Assembly (NCBI GenBank): GCA_945224895.1
Contig: CALYNW010000073.1
Coordinates: 1 to 5,874, forward strand
Source: an uncultured Clostridia bacterium
GTDB lineage: Bacteria; Bacillota; Clostridia; Oscillospirales; Acutalibacteraceae
Length of the DNA: 5,874 nucleotides
Direction: 5' to 3'
A program made the translations under genes and the position numbers. Shown one piece after another: positions 1 through 5,863 of the stretch; position 1 is the first letter of the stretch, and each line of letters opens with the position of its first letter. Under the pieces are notes generated by a model that saw nothing but the letters and a program-made list of their open reading frames with translations, was not told the origin of the DNA and searched no databases.

Positions 1-173
1 TCCCAGAAATATGTACCCTTAGCGTGGTCAAGCATAAGAGGCCACTTTGTTATAGGAAGAAACAGTCCTTCTGACGGACCGAGATGTCCGTAAACACCGG
101 ACGGAATGGCTGCTAACGCTCTGTTAAACCACTCCTGTGATTTTTCATGCTTATATTCAGGAAATTTACTCAT
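1..173 (-). CDS. Class III PLP-dependent aminotransferase, N-terminal part only
   Basis: Partial gene: the first 57 codons are present and the rest lies beyond the left edge. The translation begins MSKFPEYKHEKSQEWF and continues with ALAAIPSGVYGHLGPSEG, then PLMLDHAKGTYFWD at the edge. An early 'A...IPSGVYGHLGP' segment followed by a 'hydrophobic-D-x-A-K-G-x-x-F/Y-W-D' segment is the usual opening of class III aminotransferases of the glutamate-1-semialdehyde aminomutase / acetylornithine aminotransferase type. The PLP lysine and substrate residues lie outside the window, so the substrate cannot be named. I chose the ATG at 171-173 because AAGGAGG at 184-190 sits 10 bases upstream. The ATG at 178-180 is only 3 bases from that site and reads into a stop after four codons. 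The gene starts 15 bases after the SCP2-like gene ends, whose stop codon overlaps this ribosome binding site, so the two are almost certainly co-transcribed. Confidence 0.7.
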   Translation of the reverse strand, partial: MSKFPEYKHEKSQEWFNRALAAIPSGVYGHLGPSEGLFLPITKWPLMLDHAKGTYFW

Positions 174-188
174 TATCCATTATCCTCC

Positions 189-953
189 TTAACCTAAATA
201 AACTGCTACTCTGTCAAGAATACGGTTTACATTATCAAGCATATTACACATACCACGCATATAAATGTTGCCTGCGCAAAGCTCTGCCATAGTTGAAGCA
301 GTACCTGTAAACAAGCCAAATGCAAGGTCAATGGTATTAAACTCCATAATTGCTCTCGGATTTGCAGGCTTTTCCTTAATTGTCTCAAAGGTATGATTGC
401 GAACCTTTAAGGTTGCATAGCAAACGTCTGTAATACCCATTGAGATATCGCCGTTGTCAGTATAAAGGGCTGACTGCCTTGAAATAGAGTCATGATTTGC
501 AAGAGCCGAAAGAGCACCTGCGATTGTGTAGAATGTAAGAATGGTAGACTCTTCAAAAAAAGCTCTGTCCTTCAAATCCTCCTCGCTTGGCATAAGAAGC
601 TTTGTAAGTCTTCCTGTAAGCTTTGTAAAAGGTCCAAGCAGGAATGAAAGCACCTGTGCCATACCCTTAACAGGAATACCCGGCTTACTGTCGTCAATAA
701 GCGCATTGAACTTTTCAGGACTTGCAAAATTCATCTTACAGGTACAGCCATAGCTTCCCTCAGACATAGTACATCCCTCTTTTGAAAAATGGAAGGTACA
801 GCAAGGTCCGTCTGTAACATCAAAGCAGAGTGACACAGGCTTTTTAAGTCCCTGACAAACTGCCTTTGCCTCCTCGTCAATCTCGCAGAGATTTTCAAGG
901 GTTGCAAGAACGCCGTACATATTAACATATGCCATTGCTTTTGCTTCTTTCAA
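189..953 (-). CDS. Cysteine-rich protein with two tandem SCP2 (sterol carrier)-like modules
   Basis: A 254-residue protein with no signal peptide or clear membrane segment, probably cytosolic. I see two similar halves. Residues 41-120 hold a strand-rich part (SLCFDVTDG, CCTFHF), then CKMNFASPEKFNALIDD and a hydrophobic helix ending TGRLTKLL. Residues 169-253 hold DISMGITDVCYATLKV, AIMEFNTIDLAFGLFTG, and an ending with GNIYMRGM, then LDNVNRILDRV. This strand-strand-helix order with a terminal 'G-x-I-x-x-x-G...L' helix resembles the SCP2 sterol/lipid-binding fold. The assignment is by pattern only. Residues 125-160 form a helical linker. There are 11 cysteines, with a cluster at 51, 52, 61, 70 and 72. 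The start is TTG at 951-953, with AAGGAGG at 961-967 seven bases upstream; the in-frame ATG at 933-935 is 25 bases from that site. It is the first gene of a unit with a class III aminotransferase, so a carrier or substrate-binding role is possible but unproven. Confidence 0.55.
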   Translation of the reverse strand: MKEAKAMAYVNMYGVLATLENLCEIDEEAKAVCQGLKKPVSLCFDVTDGPCCTFHFSKEGCTMSEGSYGCTCKMNFASPEKFNALIDDSKPGIPVKGMAQVLSFLLGPFTKLTGRLTKLLMPSEEDLKDRAFFEESTILTFYTIAGALSALANHDSISRQSALYTDNGDISMGITDVCYATLKVRNHTFETIKEKPANPRAIMEFNTIDLAFGLFTGTASTMAELCAGNIYMRGMCNMLDNVNRILDRVAVYLG

Positions 954-960
954 AATAATT

Positions 961-967
961 CCTCCTT
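961..967 (-). promoter_or_regulatory. Ribosome binding site that fixes a TTG start
   Basis: AAGGAGG on the minus strand, a near-perfect anti-16S complement. It lies 7 bases before the TTG at 951-953 and 25 bases before the first ATG. The spacing selects TTG as the initiation codon of the SCP2-like gene and adds six residues to the protein. Confidence 0.85.
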
Positions 968-998
968 AGTATGCTGAATTTATATATCTGCATAATTA

Positions 999-1008
999 TT
1001 GTATACAA
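999..1008. promoter_or_regulatory. Perfect 10-bp palindrome, candidate operator
   Basis: TTGTATACAA reads the same on both strands. It overlaps the expected transcription start (about 1006) of the promoter at 1013-1041, where a bound repressor would block RNA polymerase. Short palindromes with a GTATAC core resemble sites of some GntR-type regulators, but no regulator gene is in the window. In AT-rich DNA a 10-bp palindrome can arise by chance, so this is a candidate only. Confidence 0.35.
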
Positions 1009-1012
1009 ACGT

Positions 1013-1041
1013 ATTATAGCATAAGACATAAAATATAGCAA
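1013..1041 (-). promoter_or_regulatory. Extended -10 sigma-A promoter for the SCP2-like/aminotransferase unit
   Basis: On the minus strand the -35 element is TTGCTA (1036-1041), the spacer is 17 bases, and the -10 element is a perfect TATAAT (1013-1018) preceded by TGC, which gives an extended -10. Transcription should start near 1006, leaving a leader of about 52 bases before the TTG start. It lies downstream of the trpS terminator, so the SCP2-like gene can be expressed independently of the glyA-trpS operon. Confidence 0.75.
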
Positions 1042-1076
1042 TAATTAACAAAAAATAAATTTAATAAATTTGTTAT

Positions 1077-1109
1077 AAAAAAGCGACGGAGGGTATATTT
1101 CCTCCGTCG
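1077..1109 (-). terminator. Rho-independent terminator of the glyA-trpS operon
   Basis: A perfect 9-bp GC-rich stem (CGACGGAGG at 1101-1109 read on the minus strand, pairing with CCTCCGTCG at 1084-1092) encloses an 8-base AT-rich loop. It is followed on the minus strand by C and six Ts (1077-1082). There is no T-run on the plus-strand side, so it works only for leftward transcription. It lies about 80 bases after the trpS stop and about 36 bases before the next promoter. Confidence 0.92.
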
Positions 1110-1126
1110 GATTTGAATACCTGCAT

Positions 1127-1155
1127 ATTTTATCACAAATAAAACAGATTATCAA
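1127..1155 (-). promoter_or_regulatory. Promoter-like sequence between trpS and its terminator
   Basis: On the minus strand: TTGATA (1150-1155, 5 of 6 to consensus), a 17-base spacer, and TAAAAT (1127-1132, 5 of 6) preceded by TGA as an extended -10. By sequence it is a better match than the glyA promoter. A transcript would start near 1120 and meet the terminator hairpin at once, giving an RNA of about 44 bases unless polymerase reads through into the SCP2-like gene. Its spacer is nearly the same as that of the glyA promoter. Whether it is used cannot be told from sequence. Confidence 0.5.
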
Positions 1156-1159
1156 CTAT
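1132..1159. repeat. Imperfect direct repeat, copy 1 (other copy 5836-5863)
   Basis: This 28-base segment matches 5836-5863 at 23 of 28 positions without gaps. It begins with 13 identical bases (ATCACAAATAAAA) and ends with seven identical bases (CAACTAT). The match covers the -35 element and the spacer of two promoter-like sequences in the same register. AT-rich composition lowers its significance. Confidence 0.5.
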
Positions 1160-1187
1160 CAATATCGTTAAAATGTATAAATCAGAG

Positions 1188-2201
1188 CTATTTTGCAAGA
1201 AAGCCGATTTTCTTCATTGCCTTATCAAGGGTACGCTGAGATACTTTCTGTGCAAGGTCGGCACCCTTTGTCCACTGCTCCTTGAGATATGCCTTGTCCT
1301 GCATATACTCATTATACCTTTTTTGAACAGGCTCAAGCTCTGCAACAACTGCCTCGCCTACTGCTTTCTTGAAATCGCCGTAGCCCTTGCCTGCGAAATC
1401 GCTTTCAATCTTATCAAAGCTATCCCCTGTTACCGCTGAATAGATTGTCATAAGATTATTGATACCGTCCTTGCCCTCGCCGAAATGAACGCTTGTTTCA
1501 CTGTCTGTAACGGCAGACTTAAACTTTTTCATAGTAACGCTTGGCTCATCTGTGAGATAAACCGTACCCTTTGGATTAGGGTCGGACTTGCTCATTTTTC
1601 TTGTAGGGTCCGCAAGGCTCATAACTCTTGCGCCTGCCTTTGGAATATAGGCGTCGGGAACTGTGAAAACATTACCGTATACGCCGTTAAAGCGTTCTGC
1701 AATATCTCTTGCAATTTCAAGATGCTGCTTTTGGTCAGCACCTACGGGAACAACGTCTGCCTGATAAAGAAGAATATCGGCAGCCATAAGACAGGGATAT
1801 GTAAAAAGTCCTGCGTTTACATTATCGGAATGCTGCTTTGACTTGTCCTTAAACTGAGTCATTCTGCTGAGCTCACCGAACATTGTGTAGCAGTTAAGAA
1901 GCCAACCAAGCTGAGAATGCTGAGGCACGTGGGACTGAATAAACAGTATGCTCTTGTCAGGGTCAAGACCGATTGAAAGGAGCAAAGCATACAGCTGCAT
2001 AGTCTGCTGTCTTAATTTCTGAGGGTCCTGTCTGACTGTAATTGAATGTAAATCGGCAATACCGAAAACAGTATCAAAATCATCCTGAAACTGAGGCCAG
2101 CCCTTCATTGCACCGAGATAATTACCCAAGGTCGGAACCGATGTGGGCTGAATAAGGGAAAGACTCCTTTTTTTACGTTCTTTTTTTATTTCTTCTGCCA
2201 T
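1188..2201 (-). CDS. trpS: Tryptophanyl-tRNA synthetase
   Basis: Class I aminoacyl-tRNA synthetase that charges tRNA-Trp with tryptophan using ATP, in the cytosol. At 337 residues it is the normal length for bacterial TrpRS. The HIGH-equivalent is in TLGNYLGAM (24-32), and the KMSKS loop is intact as RKMSKSDPN (201-209). Between them lie the family segments DILLYQADVVPVGADQKQH (142-160) and MSLADPT (194-200). The loop before the HIGH region reads SLIQPTSVPTLGNY, where the usual form is SGIQPSG..., so two conserved glycines are replaced by L16 and S21. The ATG at 2199-2201 has GGAGG nine bases upstream. The gene follows the aminotransferase by 18 bases and is the last of the operon, followed by a terminator. 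No T-box leader precedes it, so its expression appears to follow the glyA promoter rather than tRNA-Trp charging. Confidence 0.98.
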   Translation of the reverse strand: MAEEIKKERKKRSLSLIQPTSVPTLGNYLGAMKGWPQFQDDFDTVFGIADLHSITVRQDPQKLRQQTMQLYALLLSIGLDPDKSILFIQSHVPQHSQLGWLLNCYTMFGELSRMTQFKDKSKQHSDNVNAGLFTYPCLMAADILLYQADVVPVGADQKQHLEIARDIAERFNGVYGNVFTVPDAYIPKAGARVMSLADPTRKMSKSDPNPKGTVYLTDEPSVTMKKFKSAVTDSETSVHFGEGKDGINNLMTIYSAVTGDSFDKIESDFAGKGYGDFKKAVGEAVVAELEPVQKRYNEYMQDKAYLKEQWTKGADLAQKVSQRTLDKAMKKIGFLAK

Positions 2202-2219
2202 TGCTTTTATCCTCCGCAG

Positions 2220-3410
2220 TTACTTTCTATATTCTTTTGCTACTTCGCCAAGAGCTTTTATACCGTTTACGATACCCTCGTCTGACGGTGTTGAGAAATT
2301 CAGTCTGATATACTGAGTTGAGGCTGTGTCGTCCATAAGAAAAGCATTTCCCGGTACCACAGCCACCTTTTTCTCAACGGCTTTCTGCACAAATTCAATC
2401 ATATTTACATTATCGGGAAGCCTGCACCAAATAAACAAGCCACCCTCGGGACGTACATATTCTACAAAATCACCAAGCTCCTTATCAATGCAGTCGCACA
2501 TAAGGTCAAGCTTTTTCTTATATATTTTCTGAATTTTTGAAATATGAGCCTTAACGTCATAATTCTTAAACCACTCGTCAACAATCATCTGATTAAGGCA
2601 CGGTGTATGAACATCTGACGCCTGCTTACCCACAGTCATTTTTGCGATAATCTTCTGCGGTGCAATACCGAAGGCAACACGAAGTCCCGGTGCAAGTATT
2701 TTTGAAAAGGAGCCTGCGTAAATAACAATTCCGTCCTCATCCATAGATTTGATTGTAGGAACAGGCTCACCTGAAACTCTGAGGTATCCGTATGGGTTAT
2801 CCTCGAGAATAATTACACCGTATTCCTCGGCAAGCTCATAAACTCTTTTTCGCTTTTCCAAGGACATTGTTGCACCTGACGGATTTTGAAAATTAGGAAT
2901 GGTATATATAAATTTTACATTTTCAGTAGTTTTCAAGGCTTCTTCAAGAGCATTTACGTCAATACCGTCTGCTTCAACAGGAATACCCTTAAGTCTGCAG
3001 CCATAAGAACGGAAGCAGTTAAGAGAACCGATAAATGACGGCTCCTCGCAGATAACGGTATCACCCTCATTGCAGAGGACCTTTGTTGTCAAATCCATTA
3101 CCTGAGTAGCACCTGAAACAATCAAAACGCTGTCAAAATCACGTCCGATATTTTCGTCATTTTTCTGCCACTCCATAACAGTGTCACGCAAGGGCTGATA
3201 CCCCTCTGAAACACCATACTGAAGTGCATCAATAGGTCGTTTTTCAAGGATGTCCTTAGCTATAGCCCTGACCTCATCAACAGGAAATGCGTCAGGAGCA
3301 GGATTGCCTGCCGCAAGGGGTATTATTGACGGGTCTGAGGTAGCCTTTAATATTTCTCTTATTGCACTTGGCTGAAGAGAAGATATTTTATTTGAAAACG
3401 TATATTCCAT
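2220..3410 (-). CDS. PLP-dependent fold-type I (class I/II) aminotransferase
   Basis: A 396-residue cytosolic transaminase that should move an amino group between an amino acid and a 2-oxo acid through PLP. Visible landmarks are AAGNPAPDAFP (33-43), QYGVSEGYQPLR (64-75), the cofactor-phosphate turn GATQ (100-103), NPSG with N176, D204 in LEDNPYGYL (pyridine nitrogen contact), SFSK with Schiff-base lysine K237, and R369 in YIRLNFS (substrate carboxylate). The 'G-N/x-P-x-P-x-x-F-P' opening and 'SFSKILAPGLR' are typical of the 2-aminoadipate aminotransferase (LysN) / MocR-aminotransferase branch. There is no N-terminal helix-turn-helix, so it is an enzyme and not a MocR regulator. The substrate cannot be set from sequence; aromatic, branched-chain, alanine or 2-aminoadipate are all possible. 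The ATG at 3408-3410 has AGGAGA five bases upstream. It sits 16 bases after the glycerophosphotransferase gene and 18 before trpS. Confidence 0.93.
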   Translation of the reverse strand: MEYTFSNKISSLQPSAIREILKATSDPSIIPLAAGNPAPDAFPVDEVRAIAKDILEKRPIDALQYGVSEGYQPLRDTVMEWQKNDENIGRDFDSVLIVSGATQVMDLTTKVLCNEGDTVICEEPSFIGSLNCFRSYGCRLKGIPVEADGIDVNALEEALKTTENVKFIYTIPNFQNPSGATMSLEKRKRVYELAEEYGVIILEDNPYGYLRVSGEPVPTIKSMDEDGIVIYAGSFSKILAPGLRVAFGIAPQKIIAKMTVGKQASDVHTPCLNQMIVDEWFKNYDVKAHISKIQKIYKKKLDLMCDCIDKELGDFVEYVRPEGGLFIWCRLPDNVNMIEFVQKAVEKKVAVVPGNAFLMDDTASTQYIRLNFSTPSDEGIVNGIKALGEVAKEYRK

Positions 3411-3426
3411 TTATGTCTCCTGTTTG

Positions 3427-4539
3427 CTACTGATTTATAAGCATAGAAACAAATTTTGCCAAAATTTCGGTATTATTTGCTTTTGAATTTTCTACATATT
3501 TCGACTTGAACTCATAGAGCCCGTTTAAGTCATAATTGCCTGCTTTGATTGCCCTGCAAAGCTCCTCTGCACTCTCAAAGGTAAACTCCGAAAGCTCCTC
3601 CTTGAGATTTATATTAAGTCCTCTTTCCTCCCTGTATTCTTCAAAATCGGGAACAAAGAAATAAAGAGGCTTCATAAGTACAGCCGCTTCAAAGGCACAG
3701 GCTGAATAATCGGTAATGATAATATCGGCAACCTTCATCAAATCATAGGTTGAAAATTCGCCGTTATAGAAATAATCGGGATCTCTTTTAACCTTGGAGA
3801 AAAGAGGATGGGGACTTACAATAAGGTGATAGCCCTCCATATCATGAAACTTAACCTTAAGCTCCTGAGCAACATAAGGTTCCCTGTCTCTGAAGGTTGG
3901 AAGATAAAGAACAATCTTCTTATCGCCAAGAGCAGGATTTTCACTGAAAAATCTTGCAGAGGCTCCGTTCTCCGCAAGAATTTCATCAACTCTTGGAAGC
4001 GAACAAATCTTCATTTTGTCAGCCTTATATCCAAAGGCATCCATATAAAATTTTGCAGTCGCCTTGCTTGGAGCTAAAATGTAGTCATAATTTTTATGCA
4101 TACACATAGCTCTGCTGACCTTTTCATCTCTTCCCTCTTTGGTACCGACACTTTGAAGTCCGAACTTTTTAACTGCTCCCAGTGCGTGCCACATCTGAAT
4201 AACCTTTAGACTTTTCTTATGATTAAGGCAGGACACGGTAATGGAATAGGTATCAAGTATTGCAACCCTTGATGTTGCAAGATAATACATATCCCCTATT
4301 ACGGAAAAGCAGTATTTAATTTTATCAATAAAGCCGTCAGGTATCATTCTAAGCCTGAAAATCTGCTCTGTATCGGGAGATTCCTCCTTAAGTGCCTTTT
4401 CAAGCAAGACCATATCCACACTTTTACTGTTACTCTGACGTGAAAGATAAACTATTCTGTTCTTCGTCTTAAACAGCTTTATGGGAGCATATATAATTCT
4501 GAGACCTAACTTCAGTATTTCAAAAAGTATAACCTTCAT
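3427..4539 (-). CDS. CDP-glycerol glycerophosphotransferase (TagB/TagF) family protein
   Basis: A 370-residue GT-B-type transferase related to TagB/TagF, which move glycerol- or ribitol-phosphate from CDP-alcohols onto teichoic-acid-like polymers at the cytoplasmic membrane face. Family marks are IVYLSRQS (29-36), QMWHALGAVKKFG (115-127, with H118 in the conserved WH pair), APSKATAKFY (156-165), YLPTFRD (212-218), SPHP (242-245), ADIIITDYSACAFE (271-284) and KPLYFFVPD (290-298) followed by RG. The last blocks form the nucleotide-binding region. Residues 1-23 are hydrophobic and amphipathic, probably a membrane-surface helix. It has a single catalytic domain and no fused cytidylyltransferase. 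The gene begins only 3 bases after glyA with no good ribosome binding site, just GAG six bases before the ATG, so translation is probably coupled to glyA. Its acceptor polymer is unknown, as no other envelope gene is nearby. Confidence 0.9.
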   Translation of the reverse strand: MKVILFEILKLGLRIIYAPIKLFKTKNRIVYLSRQSNSKSVDMVLLEKALKEESPDTEQIFRLRMIPDGFIDKIKYCFSVIGDMYYLATSRVAILDTYSITVSCLNHKKSLKVIQMWHALGAVKKFGLQSVGTKEGRDEKVSRAMCMHKNYDYILAPSKATAKFYMDAFGYKADKMKICSLPRVDEILAENGASARFFSENPALGDKKIVLYLPTFRDREPYVAQELKVKFHDMEGYHLIVSPHPLFSKVKRDPDYFYNGEFSTYDLMKVADIIITDYSACAFEAAVLMKPLYFFVPDFEEYREERGLNINLKEELSEFTFESAEELCRAIKAGNYDLNGLYEFKSKYVENSKANNTEILAKFVSMLINQ

Positions 4540-4542
4540 ATT

Positions 4543-5796
4543 TTACTCATAAAGAGGATACTTAGCACAAATTTCTGCTACACCCTTTGTGATGTACTCC
4601 TTTTTGTTATCAAAATCTGTAACTGCAAGATAGATATACTCTGCGATTTTATCCATATCGTCAGTTTTAAGACCTCTTGTTGTTGCCGCAGGAGTTCCGA
4701 TACGAACACCTGATGTTACAAACGGTGAAAGAGGCTCATTAGGAACGGTATTCTTATTAAGAGTGATATGAACCTCGTCAAGTCTGTGCTCAAGCTCCTT
4801 ACCCGTTACATCTGTTCCTCTTAAATCAAGGAGGCAAAGGTGGTTGTCAGTTCCGCCTGAAACAAGGTTAAGTCCCCTGTCCTTAAGTCCCTTAGCAAGA
4901 GCCTTTGCGTTTTCAACAACCTTCTTCTGATATTCCTTAAACTCAGGCTTGAGAGCCTCTCCAAAGCATACAGCCTTACCTGCAATTACGTGCATAAGCG
5001 GACCGCCCTGTGTACCCGGAAATACTGCTGAATTAAGCTTCCTTGCAAGGTACTCGTTATTGCAAAGGATAAGACCTCCTCTGGGACCTCTGAGTGTTTT
5101 ATGTGTTGTGGTTGTTACAACATCAGCATACGGAATAGGTGACTGATGAAGTCCTGCCGCAACAAGACCTGCAATATGAGCCATATCAACCATAAACATA
5201 GCACCGTTTGCGTGAGCAATATCAGCCATTGTCTTAAAGTCAATCTCTCTCGGATAAGCAGAGGCACCTGCTACCACAAGCTTAGGCTTAACCTTATTAA
5301 CCTGCTTTGCAAATTCCTTTAAGTCGATAAAGCCGTCCTCGTCAACTCCGTAGGGAACAAAGTTAAAATACTTACCGCTCATATTTACAGGTGAACCGTG
5401 AGTAAGATGTCCGCCGTTATCAAGGCTCATACCCATAACGGTATCACCGGGGGTAAGAAGTGCAAGATAAACAGCAGTATTTGCCTGAGCACCTGAATGT
5501 GGCTGAACATTTGCAAAATTACAGCCGAAAAGCTCACAGGCTCTCTTAATTGCGATTTCTTCAACGATATCTACATACTGACAGCCGCCGTAGTAACGCT
5601 TTGCAGGCAAGCCCTCGGCATATTTATTTGTAAGAACGGAGCCCATAGCCGCCATAACCTGAGGTGATACAAGGTTTTCCGAAGCGATAAGTTCAATATT
5701 TTCTCTCTGTCTTTTAAGCTCTAAGGACATTGCGTCGGCAACCTCTTTATCGGTCTCCGCAACCTTAGCTATAGAATCATAATAATCTGAATACAT
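4543..5796 (-). CDS. glyA: Serine hydroxymethyltransferase
   Basis: PLP enzyme converting serine and tetrahydrofolate to glycine and 5,10-methylene-tetrahydrofolate, the main cellular source of one-carbon units. It is cytosolic and 417 residues long, a normal bacterial length. Motifs include [10 protein letters not shown] (35-44), NKYAEG with catalytic E61, KRYYGGC with Y69, H130 that stacks on the cofactor, VDMAHIAG with D204, [14 protein letters not shown] with Schiff-base lysine K233, and R365 in SGVRIGTPA for the substrate carboxylate. All the key residues I looked for are present. The start is the ATG at 5794-5796, with AGGAGG six bases upstream (5803-5808). The frame is open for 21 more codons upstream, but that stretch covers the promoter and ribosome binding site. 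It is the first gene of a four-gene operon; the leader of about 28 bases is too short for a riboswitch. Confidence 0.98.
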   Translation of the reverse strand: MYSDYYDSIAKVAETDKEVADAMSLELKRQRENIELIASENLVSPQVMAAMGSVLTNKYAEGLPAKRYYGGCQYVDIVEEIAIKRACELFGCNFANVQPHSGAQANTAVYLALLTPGDTVMGMSLDNGGHLTHGSPVNMSGKYFNFVPYGVDEDGFIDLKEFAKQVNKVKPKLVVAGASAYPREIDFKTMADIAHANGAMFMVDMAHIAGLVAAGLHQSPIPYADVVTTTTHKTLRGPRGGLILCNNEYLARKLNSAVFPGTQGGPLMHVIAGKAVCFGEALKPEFKEYQKKVVENAKALAKGLKDRGLNLVSGGTDNHLCLLDLRGTDVTGKELEHRLDEVHITLNKNTVPNEPLSPFVTSGVRIGTPAATTRGLKTDDMDKIAEYIYLAVTDFDNKKEYITKGVAEICAKYPLYE

Positions 5797-5802
5797 TACA
5801 GT

Positions 5803-5808
5803 CCTCCT
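5803..5808 (-). promoter_or_regulatory. Ribosome binding site deciding the glyA start
   Basis: AGGAGG on the minus strand, 6 bases before the ATG at 5794-5796. It rules in favour of this start over the in-frame ATG at 5857-5859, which has no ribosome binding site visible and sits inside the promoter. Confidence 0.9.
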
Positions 5809-5830
5809 AAATTTAATTTTACACGGATAT

Positions 5831-5859
5831 ATAATATCACAAATAAAATAAATATACAA
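5831..5859 (-). promoter_or_regulatory. Promoter of the glyA operon
   Basis: On the minus strand: TTGTAT (5854-5859), a 17-base spacer, and TATTAT (5831-5836) preceded by TGA, an extended -10. The -35 is weak (3 of 6). The start would fall near 5824, giving a leader of about 28 bases to glyA. The surroundings are strongly AT-rich, so the exact -10 register (TATTAT or the overlapping TATATA) is open. Confidence 0.65.
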
Positions 5860-5863
5860 CTAT
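5836..5863. repeat. Imperfect direct repeat, copy 2 (other copy 1132-1159)
   Basis: Matches 1132-1159 at 23 of 28 positions. This copy spans the -35 and spacer of the glyA promoter. See the entry at 1132 for what is shared. Confidence 0.5.

Noticed and set aside
166..180. Four-codon reading frame starting at the upstream ATG and overlapping the class III aminotransferase start
   Set aside because: The ATG is only 3 bases from the ribosome binding site and hits TAA after four codons. A similar four-codon frame overlaps the start of the glycerophosphotransferase (4536-4550). Such frames are expected by chance around AT-rich junctions.
731..928. A 65-codon minus-strand frame inside the SCP2-like gene
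   Set aside because: Out-of-frame shadow: the main frame spans it completely and has a proper ribosome binding site and start.
1077..1109. Bidirectional terminator
   Set aside because: On the plus strand the stem is followed by GATTTGAATAC, with no T-run, and there is no plus-strand gene to terminate.
1173..1439. An 88-codon plus-strand frame at the trpS end
   Set aside because: Antisense to trpS, and it begins in the trpS trailer. There is no promoter or ribosome binding site on the plus strand.
1485..1841. A 118-codon open frame on the plus strand opposite trpS
   Set aside because: It is fully antisense to a certain gene, has no recognisable motif and shows no convincing ribosome binding site. 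The same goes for the shorter plus-strand frames opposite the SCP2-like, aminotransferase, glycerophosphotransferase and glyA genes.
2220..3410. MocR-type transcription regulator reading of the aminotransferase
   Set aside because: The protein starts directly with the aminotransferase domain at 396 residues. The N-terminal winged-helix domain of MocR proteins is missing, and no upstream frame supplies it.
5797..5830. Possible riboswitch (glycine, THF) in the glyA leader
   Set aside because: From the likely transcription start there are only about 28 AT-rich bases with no stable stem, too short for either riboswitch class.
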